The notes under the pieces: model-generated
The model's database searches: none
What the model was told of the DNA's origin: nothing
What the model saw: the letters and a program-made list of their open reading frames with translations, nothing else
Program-made: the position numbers and the translations under genes
Assembly: GCF_013179735.1 (NCBI RefSeq)
Contig: NZ_JABMEG010000002.1
Location: 1-64,000 of the forward strand
Direction of reading: 5' to 3'
DNA: 64,000 nt
DNA from: Permianibacter fluminis
GTDB lineage: Bacteria > Pseudomonadota > Gammaproteobacteria > Enterobacterales > Permianibacteraceae
Shown here: positions 55,791 to 64,000 of the stretch, piece after piece
Position numbering within the stretch: position 1 is the stretch's first letter
Layout of the letters: each line of letters opens with the position of its first letter

Positions 55791-58700
55791 CCAATATCTG
55801 AATCGATGTTTGATGCTAACGGTGATAAAACGGCCAAAGCCGTGGAAAAATCCAGATCTGTCATCGCTTTGTCCAGTCTTTGTAGCTCTTGGTCGCTTAG
55901 TTTGTCAGCAAAACTTCCACGCAAGGCTGGATAACGATTCGCGGCAGAAAGTTTGCGTTGTGTCAGTTGCTGCAAGAATTCATCAAACTCCGTCGCTGAT
56001 AACGCCTTCTCGCGCTGATTGCCCGGGGCAGAATCTTGCACGCCCAACACGCTTTTGAGGGAGGCTAGTAACTGTGCGAGTTCCTGCTCGAACTGTAAAA
56101 AGAGGCGCTCAACATCTGCAGTGTTGCCAGACTTAATTGCGACTTCAATGTGTTCGGTGCAGGTGATAAAGCTGCGCGAGCCGAACATGCCAATTGATCC
56201 CCGCAAGGAGTGAAAATGCCGTGCCACCGTATCGGTCTGTCCCGAACTCCACAGCGCGCGAGCGGTGGTGAGTGGCTCCATCCCGCGTTCCAATACTTTC
56301 CTTGCCAGCGCATTGAGAGCAAGACGGACTGCATTGTCCTTGCCCATTGATGCCAACTTATTTTCAAGCTCAGACACGTTTTGCTCCGCCTGTACTGTGG
56401 CCGATAAATCGGTTGCCAGCGGGGCCGAGGCAGTCATCGAGCCTTTCGAAATCGCCTGCCCAGTCAGCAGCGATTGAATGACCGCCATCATTTGCGGAAC
56501 TTCAATGGGCTTGCCAATAAAGCCATTCATGCCAGCGGCATTGCAGGCGGCGCGTTCTTCAGTCAATACCCCGGCACTCATTGCAATAATTGGCAGCGTG
56601 AGGTTCAATTCCGCTCGAATTCGTCGGGTTGCCGAAATGCCATCAAGAACCGGCATTTGAATATCCATCAGTACCAAATGAAATGAGGACGGTGCCGCGT
56701 TCAGAATCTCAAGGGCGATCGCGCCATTTGCGGCCATCGTGACTGTTGCCCCCGCCCCCTCCAATATCCCTCGTGCGACGACCTGATTGAACTCGTTGTC
56801 CTCCACTACAAGAATGGAAGTGCCTGCTAGAGCGGCGGTGTGATCTGGAGTGAGAAGCGCTGCAGAATTTGTGTGCCCCTGCACACCCTTATAGTCCAAT
56901 AGTTCCAGTGCAATGTCATAGAGCGTAGAGCCTGAAATTGGCTTGACCAGTATCGCCTCAGCGATCCCCGCTTCTTGTTGCCTCTTGGACAGCGCTTCCT
57001 GTCGATACGGGTTTGCCATCAGCGCAATCCGCAACGTACTGGGCTGTGCGAGTCGACGGAGCTCCTCAACCTTGTTCTCACCCTGTGCTTCGATCAGTTT
57101 CCAGTCGAGCAGTGCCAGGTCAAACGGACTGTCGGATTTGCTTGCCTTGTCAATCATGAGCTCCGCTGATTGAATAGAATCGGAGACGCACGGGGTCCAG
57201 CCCCACGCTGCGACCGTCTTGCCAAGATAGCTTCTGCTGGTTTCGCTATCGTCGACAATGAGCAGCAGCGGCCTGCGCGGTAGCGTAGAGCGTGGTTGTG
57301 TAGGCTCGGCCCTTGAATCCAATGCAAGCGGCAGCGTCACGCAAAACTCGCTGCCCTCACCAACGGCGCTGTTAACGGTGATTTGCCCCTGCATCATTCC
57401 GGTGAGGTGGCGACTGATGGCCAGTCCAAGGCCGGTACCACCGAAGCGTCGTGTTGTTGATGCGTCCGCCTGAGAAAAGGGCGCAAACAGTCTTTCTTGT
57501 TGCGCCTTTGTCATACCAATCCCCGTGTCGCGAACGTGGAATGCCAGTAGCGCACCTGTCTCGCTGGTTGAAATCAGCTTGACCAACACCGCCACTTCGC
57601 CCTTCTCGGTGAACTTCACGGCATTGCTGGTGAGGTTGACCAGTATTTGCTGAATCCGCAGCGAGTCACCGATGAGGTGCTGAGGCGTGTTGGGCTCCAC
57701 TGCTATCGCAAGCTCCAAATCCTTCTCTCTGGAATATACGGACATGATCGTTCCGACAGCGGTCAGTACATCATTCAGGCGGAATGGCTTCAGGTCCAGG
57801 TCGAGTTTGCCTGCCTCGATTTTTGAAAAATCCAGGATGTCATTCAATATTGCGAGTAAATTTTCCCCCGAGACACGGACCATCTCAAGATACTTTCGCT
57901 GGGTGGCGTCAAGCTTTGTGCTGGCCAGCAGTTGTGTCAGGCCGAGTACGGCATTCATCGGTGTGCGAATTTCATGACTCATGTTGGCGAGGAAGTAGGA
58001 TTTTGCTTTGCTTCCGGCATCCGCCTCGTCTTTTGCCGCCCTTAATCTGCCCTCCAACTCCATTTGATCGGTAATGTCGCGGTTGATGCCGGTAACGCGA
58101 ATGACGTTGTTGAATTTATCGCGCTCCAGCTGAGCTCCCGCTTGAATATATCGAGTGCTGCCATCGCGTCGGACAACGCGAAAGATGGGGTCATAAGGTG
58201 GGCCGCCTTGAACCGCAGCAAGCAACCTGCCTTCAGTCGCCTCAACATCATCGGGATGCACGCGGTCCCGCCAGTGCTCGTAGCGCAAGCCGCTGTCACG
58301 CAAGTTCAGCGGTTGGTCATAAATGCGGTACATGCGCTCGTTCCAGGTCAGCACGTTGCTCGCTATGTCCCAGGTCCATACGCCGAGGTCGGCGACCTCA
58401 GATGCCAGGAGCAATTGGTCACGTGCGGATAGAAGAGCATCGCGCTGCTGCTGCAATTCAGTAATGTCGCTAGCGATCCCCAAAAATCCGGTAATGTCAT
58501 TGTTATCGTCACGAATGGCCGTCACCGCGAGATTGACTGTTCGGTGCGAGCCATCGCGCCTCACATAGGTCCAGACCCGGGTTTCGGGACCTTCAGTTTT
58601 TGCTTTGTAGACAAAGACGTCAAATCCGGAGATCGGTCGCCCGTACAACTGGCTCAACTCTCCGGCTCTGGCGACCACCTCGGATTCTAGGTGGAAAGGG

Positions 58701-60322
58701 GCTGGTGTGGTCTTCTCGATGACGTCACTTGCAACATAGCCGAGCATACGCTCTGCGCCCGCATTGAATACGGTGATAACGCCGTCGATTCCGGTGGCGA
58801 TGATTGATACTTCCGTCGCTGAATTGAGTACGCCATTTAGCAGGCTGTTGGTGCGACCAAGCTCCTTGGTGCGCTCCCTGACCTGCTGCTCAAGTTGCTC
58901 ATTTAACTCACGAACTCGAATAGCGGCAGCCTTCTCACTGGTGATGTCGCGGATAATCTTTGAGGCGCCAATGACCTTGCCATTTGCGTCGAATAGGGGG
59001 GAAACGTTTACGGACACATCAATCAGTTCGCCGTTTTTGCGCTGCCTCCGCGTTTCAAAGTGGCCAATGCGTTCAGCCCGGCGAATACGAGACAAAATAT
59101 CCTGTTCCTCATGTTGCAAGTCGGCCGGCACAATGAGGTCGACCAACCGCCGACCGATGGCTTCTTCTGGTGTAAAGCCGAAAAGCAGTTCCGCACCCAC
59201 ATTCCAGCTGGTGACAGTGCCATCAATCGATTTCCCGATGATGCCATCGGATGAGCCGGCTACAATGCTCGCCAGTCGATATTGCTGTTCCGATATTTCT
59301 CGCCGCCGCTGCAAGTTGACTGCCAGAATATTGGCCGAGCCTGCGAGCAAGAGGCTGAGCAAAGACCCTGCGATGAGGACGAGAACGGGAGACAGCGTAT
59401 GCAGTTGCTCCTCGAAGGCGGGCAGAGCAATCAAGTGAATTCGCCAGTTTCGGCCAAAAACCGTACGGTCAGCGGTTGCCGAGCTAATTGCCACTGACGG
59501 GCTTTTCTGGCTATTGCCTGTAATGCGAAAAAACTCCTCAGGTTGCTCCGGCCGCGTGACATCAGTAAGGACCAGTTGCAGCTGATTGGCGTCAATCGAC
59601 AGATCCGACAGTACATCTTTCATCGTCAACGGAGCGTAGCTCCAGCCGATTGCTTCTGCTTCACGCTGTTGGGCCGACGCTGGCGTTTCTCCACTTTGAT
59701 AGACCGGCATCATGACGAGGAATGACTGCTGTGGGTTCCCACTGGCCTGAACAAGGGTAATGGGGCCACTCAGCCTGGTTTCGCCACTTTGTATTGCAGC
59801 ATCCGCCGCTTGCTTCCGAGTGGGTTCAGACGCTATGTCCAAACCTACTGCCTGAATGTTACGAATCACCGGCTCGATGTACTGAATGACGTAGCGCTCA
59901 CCGGAGTGCTGCTGAATCTGTCTAATCTGGAAGTCAGGCCAGTCATCGGCACGAGCCAGCGCCAGGAAGGCCTGCTCTTGTTCAGGGCGGACTTTGCGAA
60001 TAAAGCCGAACCCTCGCGCGCCGGGAAATTCCTTATCAATGTTTCGAGTCTTGCTGTATCGCGCGATAATGTCGCGACTGAGGTTTGAACCGGCCGTTAA
60101 AACGGCGCCACGCAGACCGCGCAATCCGTATTGGTAGAGATACAAGCGGTCTTCTATTTTGTGCGCGATTGCCTCTGTCTCTTGCCGAAGCGCAAAGTCA
60201 ATTTTCTGGTGATTGTTGCGGTTGACCTGCCAAGCCAGCAGCGCTGTCGCAAGCACGCTGACAAGCATCGTGAGAACGAACCAATGTGGGTGTCGCGGTC
60301 CGGTATAGTGATGTAAACGCAT
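55787..60322 (-). CDS. CHASE-PAS hybrid sensor kinase with two receivers and Hpt
   Basis: A 1511-residue inner-membrane phosphorelay protein. TM1 at about 14-33, a periplasmic CHASE ligand domain (about 65-270), TM2 (about 312-335) and three PAS domains with a coiled coil ELNEQLEQQVRERTKEL after the first. HisKA has MSHEIRTPMN with His783; the ATPase has DTGIGM and FGGTGLGLAIS. Receiver 1 carries Asp1073 (LALLDWKL), but the usual Thr/Ser is Ala in LMANPY. Receiver 2 is canonical (Asp1220 in LVLMDIQMP). The Hpt domain has His1371 in HSLRGSIG. It follows two cyclic-di-GMP genes on the same strand after a 210-base gap. Confidence 0.93.
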   Translation of the reverse strand: MRLHHYTGPRHPHWFVLTMLVSVLATALLAWQVNRNNHQKIDFALRQETEAIAHKIEDRLYLYQYGLRGLRGAVLTAGSNLSRDIIARYSKTRNIDKEFPGARGFGFIRKVRPEQEQAFLALARADDWPDFQIRQIQQHSGERYVIQYIEPVIRNIQAVGLDIASEPTRKQAADAAIQSGETRLSGPITLVQASGNPQQSFLVMMPVYQSGETPASAQQREAEAIGWSYAPLTMKDVLSDLSIDANQLQLVLTDVTRPEQPEEFFRITGNSQKSPSVAISSATADRTVFGRNWRIHLIALPAFEEQLHTLSPVLVLIAGSLLSLLLAGSANILAVNLQRRREISEQQYRLASIVAGSSDGIIGKSIDGTVTSWNVGAELLFGFTPEEAIGRRLVDLIVPADLQHEEQDILSRIRRAERIGHFETRRQRKNGELIDVSVNVSPLFDANGKVIGASKIIRDITSEKAAAIRVRELNEQLEQQVRERTKELGRTNSLLNGVLNSATEVSIIATGIDGVITVFNAGAERMLGYVASDVIEKTTPAPFHLESEVVARAGELSQLYGRPISGFDVFVYKAKTEGPETRVWTYVRRDGSHRTVNLAVTAIRDDNNDITGFLGIASDITELQQQRDALLSARDQLLLASEVADLGVWTWDIASNVLTWNERMYRIYDQPLNLRDSGLRYEHWRDRVHPDDVEATEGRLLAAVQGGPPYDPIFRVVRRDGSTRYIQAGAQLERDKFNNVIRVTGINRDITDQMELEGRLRAAKDEADAGSKAKSYFLANMSHEIRTPMNAVLGLTQLLASTKLDATQRKYLEMVRVSGENLLAILNDILDFSKIEAGKLDLDLKPFRLNDVLTAVGTIMSVYSREKDLELAIAVEPNTPQHLIGDSLRIQQILVNLTSNAVKFTEKGEVAVLVKLISTSETGALLAFHVRDTGIGMTKAQQERLFAPFSQADASTTRRFGGTGLGLAISRHLTGMMQGQITVNSAVGEGSEFCVTLPLALDSRAEPTQPRSTLPRRPLLLIVDDSETSRSYLGKTVAAWGWTPCVSDSIQSAELMIDKASKSDSPFDLALLDWKLIEAQGENKVEELRRLAQPSTLRIALMANPYRQEALSKRQQEAGIAEAILVKPISGSTLYDIALELLDYKGVQGHTNSAALLTPDHTAALAGTSILVVEDNEFNQVVARGILEGAGATVTMAANGAIALEILNAAPSSFHLVLMDIQMPVLDGISATRRIRAELNLTLPIIAMSAGVLTEERAACNAAGMNGFIGKPIEVPQMMAVIQSLLTGQAISKGSMTASAPLATDLSATVQAEQNVSELENKLASMGKDNAVRLALNALARKVLERGMEPLTTARALWSSGQTDTVARHFHSLRGSIGMFGSRSFITCTEHIEVAIKSGNTADVERLFLQFEQELAQLLASLKSVLGVQDSAPGNQREKALSATEFDEFLQQLTQRKLSAANRYPALRGSFADKLSDQELQRLDKAMTDLDFSTALAVLSPLASNIDSDIG

Positions 60323-60532
60323 GCCCGTGCTGACCTCGCATTAACCGCCATGGCCCGGCGCCCACAGATGAGGTGGCCGACTGCCGATAACAGAAAGGGC
60401 AGTGCGTCGTGCCAGCTCAATTGAGTCTAGCTGTTTCCCACCAACCTGAATGATGGGGAGCAAAAAAGTTGGCGGCGGCGGTGGCCAGCAGAAGCATTGA
60501 CCATGGTGTGCAGACTTTATGGACCGAGAAAC

Positions 60533-61453
60533 CTATCCGGTGAGCACGGCAACGGCCCGATTTCTGCCGGCGGATTTTGCTCGGTACAACGCTTGATCGG
60601 CGGCAGCAATCTGCGCCACGGCAGTATCAAGTGGGCCGGGAGTGCTGGTGGCAAGACCGACACTGACAGTGACGTGTTTGCCGGTTCCTGAATAGGCATG
60701 TGGCAGGTTGAGTTGTCCAATAAGCAAACACAAACGGCTGCCCAACGCTTGGGCTGCAACGAGGTCGGTATGAGGCAGTATGACGGCGAACTCCTCACCG
60801 CCATAACGCGCCACAGTTTCCCCTGGACGACGACATGACGCGTTGATGGCCAGAGCGACCTGCCGGAGTGTCTCATCCCCTTGCAAATGCCCGTATCCGT
60901 CATTGAACGCCTTGAAGTGGTCAATATCAATAAGTGCGATGGTAAGGGGTGTCCGCTGCCGACGGTGCCGCTCAAACTCTTCCGTCACCGTGCTATCAAA
61001 GTAGCGTCGGTTGTAAAGAGTGGTCAGGCTATCTTGATTGACGAGTTTGGCAAGGGCTGCTGATTGGTGGTGTAGCCGCAGCTGAGTTTTCACCCTTGCC
61101 TTGACCGAAGCCGGATTGAACGGCTTTGCGATAAAGTCGGAGGCACCAGATTCCAGCGACTTCGCTTCGCTTTCCATGTTGCTGCTGGCCGTCATCATGA
61201 TGATGGCGCAAGAGTGTGTTTTACCGGGCGATATTAGCTGTTTGCAAACTTCGTAGCCAGTGGCGTCCGGCAATTCGACATCAAGCAGGATGAGGTCTGG
61301 CGGAGCTAGCCGCACTTGTTCCAATGCTGTGGCGGCGTCTGACGCGAAGTACAGATTTGGATAATCACTCAGGATGTGGCTCAGCAAGTGAATCACATCG
61401 ATGCTGTCGTCAACAATCAAAATGGCGCTGTTTTTCTCCAGCTCACTCAACAT
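60533..61453 (-). CDS. Response regulator diguanylate cyclase (REC-GGDEF)
   Basis: A 306-residue protein that should make cyclic-di-GMP from two GTP when its receiver is phosphorylated. The receiver has D15/D16, acceptor D58 (LILLDVELP), T88 region MTAS and K110. The GGDEF domain has LTTLYNRRYF, DIDHFKAFND and the active GGEEF at 218-222. The product-inhibition RxxD site is not clean (RPGE). The ATG shares one base with the stop of the upstream EAL gene. PleD/WspR-like in layout; likely target of the hybrid kinase. Confidence 0.93.
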   Translation of the reverse strand: MLSELEKNSAILIVDDSIDVIHLLSHILSDYPNLYFASDAATALEQVRLAPPDLILLDVELPDATGYEVCKQLISPGKTHSCAIIMMTASSNMESEAKSLESGASDFIAKPFNPASVKARVKTQLRLHHQSAALAKLVNQDSLTTLYNRRYFDSTVTEEFERHRRQRTPLTIALIDIDHFKAFNDGYGHLQGDETLRQVALAINASCRRPGETVARYGGEEFAVILPHTDLVAAQALGSRLCLLIGQLNLPHAYSGTGKHVTVSVGLATSTPGPLDTAVAQIAAADQALYRAKSAGRNRAVAVLTG

Positions 61454-63915
61454 TACTCAGCACCTCCACTGTCATCACCATGCTGACCAAAGAGCTGGTC
61501 CGGTGGTGCTGGCCGGCAGTAAAGAAAGCCCTGCCCAAACAGGCAGCCCATCTCAATGAGGGCATCTGCTTGTTCTTGCGTTTCCACGCCTTCTGCGATC
61601 ATGCCAAGGCCCAAGGTCTCACTCAAAGTGATAATGGCCTTTACTATCGCCAAATCACTTTTGTCAGCCAGCATGTCGTGAATAAAGGATTTATCGATTT
61701 TTACCGTATCAACGCTGAATCTCTTGAGATAGGCGAGGCTGGAGTAGCCGGTCCCGAAGTCATCAATGGACAAGCAGACGCCGAGGGCCTTCAGTTCTGA
61801 CAAGCTTGTTTGCGCTGAGTCGATGTTTCCCATTAGGGAGCTTTCCGTGATCTCAAGCTCAAGCAAGGAGGGGGCGATACCTGTTCGCGTGAGCACGTCT
61901 GCCACCACATTGGGCAATAGCCCTGAGCCAAAATGCCGGGCGGAAATGTTGACAGAGACTTTTATGGCCTTTCCGGCCTCACTCCATTTGGCTATTTGTG
62001 AGCAGGCTTGTTCGAGTACCAATTTATCCAACGTTTCGATCAATCCGGTTTCTTCGGCCAGCGGAATAAATTGCGCCGGTGAAATGAGTTGCCCTCCGGC
62101 ATCGCGCATGCGAATAAGGGCCTCAGCTCCTACTATTTCGCCGGTTTTCATTTGCACTTTGGTTTGATAAAAAACTTCAAGGCGGTTATTCGTGAGCGCC
62201 TCGCGCAAATGCGCTTCAAGGCGCTGGCGAAGCAGTACCTGCTCCTCCAGATCGTGCGAGAAAAACCGGAAGCAGTCTCGACCTTCTTTCTTTGCTCGGT
62301 ACATCGCCACGTCGGCGTGGCGCATCATGGTTTCCGGGTCGGCCGCATCGTCGGGAAACAGACTGATGCCGATGCTGAGCGATAGGTTAATGGGGCCGCT
62401 TGGGCTGCTAAACGGAGGGCTCATGACTTGTTGCAGCTTCTTCGCGACCTCTTCGGCGTTTTGTGCAGAGCGAAGGTCTGGAATGAGTAGAATGAACTCG
62501 TCGCCGCCAAAGCGGCTGATCGTGTCGTTGCCGCGAAGCTGTTTTTGCAATCGTATGGCGGCCTGCTGTAACAGATCATCACCAACGGCATGGCCAACAG
62601 AGTCGTTGATATATTTGAAGTTGTCGAAATCCATCATGAGCATGGCGACTTTTGCGCCCGAGCGTCGAGCGGTATGCAGTGCTTGCGAGAGTCGGTCATG
62701 CAGCAGAACTCGGTTAGGCAAATCGGTCAGCGCGTCATGATTGGCAAGGTGACTCATTTTAAGGGCCATTGCTCGTGCTTCGCTGACATCATGGAAAACG
62801 ACGATGGCGCCGGAGAGTCGGCCTGAGTGGTCGATAATTGGTGCTGCCGAGTCTTCTATGTAGTGGTCCTGCTCACGCCCACGAAGCGTTGTATCCAATG
62901 CCATGCCGACTCGTCGGCGATCCTTGATTGCCATACGGACGGGGTTGCTGATTGGATTGCCATTTTCACCATCAATCAAGGGCATCACCGTTTCAATGGC
63001 TTGCCCCAATGCCTCCTGTAGCGACCAACCCGTCATCGCCTCGGCGATCGGATTCATCAGGGTGATTTTGCTGTCGATGTCTGTCGCAATAACGGCATCG
63101 CCAATGGAGTTCAGCGTGATGTGCAGTCGTTCTTTTTGTTCTTCCAGGGCCAGTTCGGCCCTCTTTTGCGAGGAAATATCGGTTAGCAACATCAGTACGC
63201 CATGATCCTGACGCGACACCAGAGATGCTTTCGCGTAACGTCGGCTGCCGGCCTTGTCAATGAAGCTGACATCAACTGCGCTTTGTCCATGCAGGGCGAC
63301 CTGTTGTAGCGGCATTTTCAGCTGTTCGTGCAGTTCCTTTCCAACAACCACGGACATGGCGAGACCGCGCATCTCGTCAGGTGATTTGCCAAACCAGGAG
63401 CCGAGACTGTCATTGCTGAATAGATTGGTCAGGTCCGTATTCCAATAGCCAATAAACGCAGGCAGGTGATCAACCAGCATGCGAAGTTCTGTATTGGCTT
63501 TGGCAAGATCTACTGCACGTTGACGAAGCAGCAGATGATTTTGTATGCGAACCCGGCAAATCGAGGGGTCGAGCGGCTTGGTAATGAAATCGACACCGCC
63601 TATGGCCAGTGACTGGAGCTCATAGTTGATGTTCGGACTGGCGGTAACAAATATGACGGCACAATTTGCGGTGAGTGGATCTGCAGTGAGGGCAGCGAAC
63701 AGCTCATAGCCGTCCATTTCCGGCATTTCGATATCGAGCAAGGCCAAGTCAGGTGGCTGTTGGCGGGCGAGTGCTAGAGCTTCTTTTCCGGATGTTGCAA
63801 ACATCAGCTCACCGAAACCCTCCAGAATCGCGCCCAGGATTCGAATGTTGTCGATCACGTCATCAACAATCAGGATTATGGGGGGGCGGCTGCTGGTCGC
63901 CTGCAACTCAAACAT
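61453..63915 (-). CDS. REC-PAS-PAS-GGDEF-EAL cyclic-di-GMP protein
   Basis: An 820-residue response regulator. Receiver (14-130) with D61 in LALLDIEMP and K113; PAS domains (about 140-250 and 262-380). GGDEF at 470-474 has an intact RxxD inhibition site (RGND, 461-464). The EAL domain (about 570-810) has AEALIR, ELEITES, DDFGTGYSS (718-726) and AEGVET, so phosphodiesterase activity is expected. Both enzymatic motifs are complete, so it may be bifunctional. GGAG precedes the ATG. First gene of the signalling unit; 85 bases of its upstream region are in the window, with no clear promoter. Confidence 0.94.
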   Translation of the reverse strand: MFELQATSSRPPIILIVDDVIDNIRILGAILEGFGELMFATSGKEALALARQQPPDLALLDIEMPEMDGYELFAALTADPLTANCAVIFVTASPNINYELQSLAIGGVDFITKPLDPSICRVRIQNHLLLRQRAVDLAKANTELRMLVDHLPAFIGYWNTDLTNLFSNDSLGSWFGKSPDEMRGLAMSVVVGKELHEQLKMPLQQVALHGQSAVDVSFIDKAGSRRYAKASLVSRQDHGVLMLLTDISSQKRAELALEEQKERLHITLNSIGDAVIATDIDSKITLMNPIAEAMTGWSLQEALGQAIETVMPLIDGENGNPISNPVRMAIKDRRRVGMALDTTLRGREQDHYIEDSAAPIIDHSGRLSGAIVVFHDVSEARAMALKMSHLANHDALTDLPNRVLLHDRLSQALHTARRSGAKVAMLMMDFDNFKYINDSVGHAVGDDLLQQAAIRLQKQLRGNDTISRFGGDEFILLIPDLRSAQNAEEVAKKLQQVMSPPFSSPSGPINLSLSIGISLFPDDAADPETMMRHADVAMYRAKKEGRDCFRFFSHDLEEQVLLRQRLEAHLREALTNNRLEVFYQTKVQMKTGEIVGAEALIRMRDAGGQLISPAQFIPLAEETGLIETLDKLVLEQACSQIAKWSEAGKAIKVSVNISARHFGSGLLPNVVADVLTRTGIAPSLLELEITESSLMGNIDSAQTSLSELKALGVCLSIDDFGTGYSSLAYLKRFSVDTVKIDKSFIHDMLADKSDLAIVKAIITLSETLGLGMIAEGVETQEQADALIEMGCLFGQGFLYCRPAPPDQLFGQHGDDSGGAE

Positions 63916-64000
63916 GCGGACTCCGTTGTCGTAAACGTGGGTCGCCCCTCGGCTACCTGTCTTGCTTGCGATGCGAGAGAAAAAGATATTGGCTGTCTGC

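Noticed and set aside
60385-60415. Second sigma54-like site (TGGCACG on the minus strand) before the hybrid kinase
   Set aside because: The downstream CTGC is one base too far for -24/-12 spacing and lacks TT, so it is not a convincing sigma54 promoter.

Overview
The window is a chromosomal segment of a moderately GC-rich gammaproteobacterium. Evidence: the order 5S rRNA, murB, birA, coaX, SPOR protein, tRNA-Thr/Tyr/Gly/Thr, tuf, tRNA-Trp, secE, nusG, rplKAJL, rpoBC, rpsL, rpsG, fusA, a second tuf, S10, spc and alpha operons in one unbroken block; a type III pantothenate kinase (coaX) instead of coaA; and a uvrA / YajR-like MFS / ssb neighbourhood. This layout is like Pseudomonas and other non-enteric gammaproteobacteria. 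In E. coli the rif cluster and the str-S10-spc-alpha cluster are separate. I cannot name the genus from sequence alone.

Layout. 1-170: 3' end of an rRNA operon (5S plus intrinsic terminator). 350-4240: cell wall and cofactor genes (murB, birA, coaX) and a SPOR protein. 4335-6410: tRNA-tuf-tRNA transcription unit. 6500-18540: secE-nusG, rplKAJL and rpoBC with leader and attenuator structures. 18640-23300: str operon with a clear sigma70 promoter. 23380-37360: S10, spc and alpha operons, with an L4-type attenuator in the S10 leader and a separate promoter before rpsM. All ribosomal genes expected in these operons are present, including the small rpmD and rpmJ.

After the alpha-operon terminator the content becomes accessory. 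37500-40250 holds an orphan NodU/TobZ-type carbamoyltransferase, a VanZ-like membrane protein and a small unknown gene, with two palindromic interspersed repeats. 40600-53800 has uvrA, the MFS gene and ssb. Between MFS and ssb lies a five-gene minus-strand unit: periplasmic adaptor, ABC ATPase, duplicated FtsX/MacB-type permease, NtrC-type activator and NtrY-like kinase. A near-consensus sigma54 promoter precedes this unit and palindromic candidate activator sites lie further upstream. The cluster therefore appears to encode its own sigma54 activator, giving a probable self-reinforcing export circuit.

54000-55800 holds two unknown membrane-anchored proteins and a GFA-family protein; one unknown gene is flanked by 39-bp direct repeats. 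55787-63915 is a minus-strand signalling block: a REC-PAS-PAS-GGDEF-EAL protein, a REC-GGDEF protein (one-base stop/start overlap) and a 1511-residue CHASE-PAS-hybrid kinase with two receivers and an Hpt domain. No DNA-binding output is encoded there, so cyclic-di-GMP is the likely output.

The most interesting signals are the sigma54 export circuit, a five-unit hexapeptide repeat inside the kinase dimerisation hairpin, a Val at the normally invariant RpoB Asn518 position, and the repeat-flanked orphan gene.
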